In this document: positions 10,164-10,196 of the stretch, one piece after another | Layout of the letters: each line of letters opens with the position of its first letter | Numbering within the stretch: position 1 is the stretch's first letter | Notes under the pieces: generated by a model | What the model was told of the DNA's origin: nothing | The model's database searches: none | Seen by the model: the letters and a program-made list of their open reading frames with translations, nothing else | Made by a program: the position numbers and the translations under genes | From: CAZVEV01 sp964625865 | Lineage (GTDB): Bacteria; Planctomycetota; Phycisphaerae; SM23-33 | Reading direction: 5' to 3' | Assembly (NCBI GenBank): GCA_964625865.1 | Contig: CAZVEV010000224.1 | Coordinates: forward strand, 1 to 10,196 | Length of the DNA: 10,196 nt

Positions 10164-10196
10164 ATAGTCGGGTATAGTCGCTTGAGCTTGATGCGG

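Noticed and set aside
10164..10191. Two ATAGTCG copies 10 bases apart followed by GCTTGA twice, just after the last stop codon
   Set aside because: The units are 6-7 bases with two copies each at the window edge; this is too little to call a repeat array, operator or terminator.

Overview
The window is a stretch of high-GC bacterial chromosome that looks planctomycete-like (PVC group). It combines an exported Tat-type sulfatase, a HEAT/PQQ-like propeller lipoprotein and a DUF4091/GH123-type secreted hydrolase, plus a large secreted protein with a short N-terminal beta domain. That mix is typical of planctomycete glycan loci. The assignment rests on gene content recalled from memory; no taxonomic marker gene is present.

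Positions 1-7104 (minus strand) hold three genes transcribed in the same direction, read from right to left. The first is an F5/8-domain protein with a GH123/DUF4091-type catalytic region (7104-4936). Next, 52 bp later, is a HEAT-repeat plus PQQ-like beta-propeller lipoprotein (4883-3063). After a further 143 bp comes a very long open frame that starts at a GTG at 2919 and is still open at base 1. This last gene encodes a Tat-exported type I sulfatase, then a beta-sandwich-like domain, then a GH20 beta-N-acetylhexosaminidase, in one polypeptide. It is cut by the window edge just after the GH20 catalytic Asp-Glu pair. Because it has no stop inside the window it is easily missed by a caller that needs complete ORFs. 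Together the genes suggest a secreted system that desulfates and trims beta-linked N-acetylhexosamines (GlcNAc or GalNAc) from a sulfated glycan.

Positions 7105-7880 are a non-coding divergent region. On the operon side there is a leader hairpin and a perfect 7+1+7 palindrome that could be an operator. Next is a symmetric block of four hairpins that together form a ~130 bp nested inverted repeat. Then comes a 46-codon remnant of what looks like a B12-binding radical SAM protein, with ribosome-binding site and start intact and the rest of the gene missing. A sigma70-like promoter lies on the right.

Positions 7881-10163 (plus strand) encode a 760-residue exported protein of unknown function. 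The last 33 bases contain no gene. The long open frames antisense to all four genes, up to 724 codons, are high-GC shadows and are not annotated.
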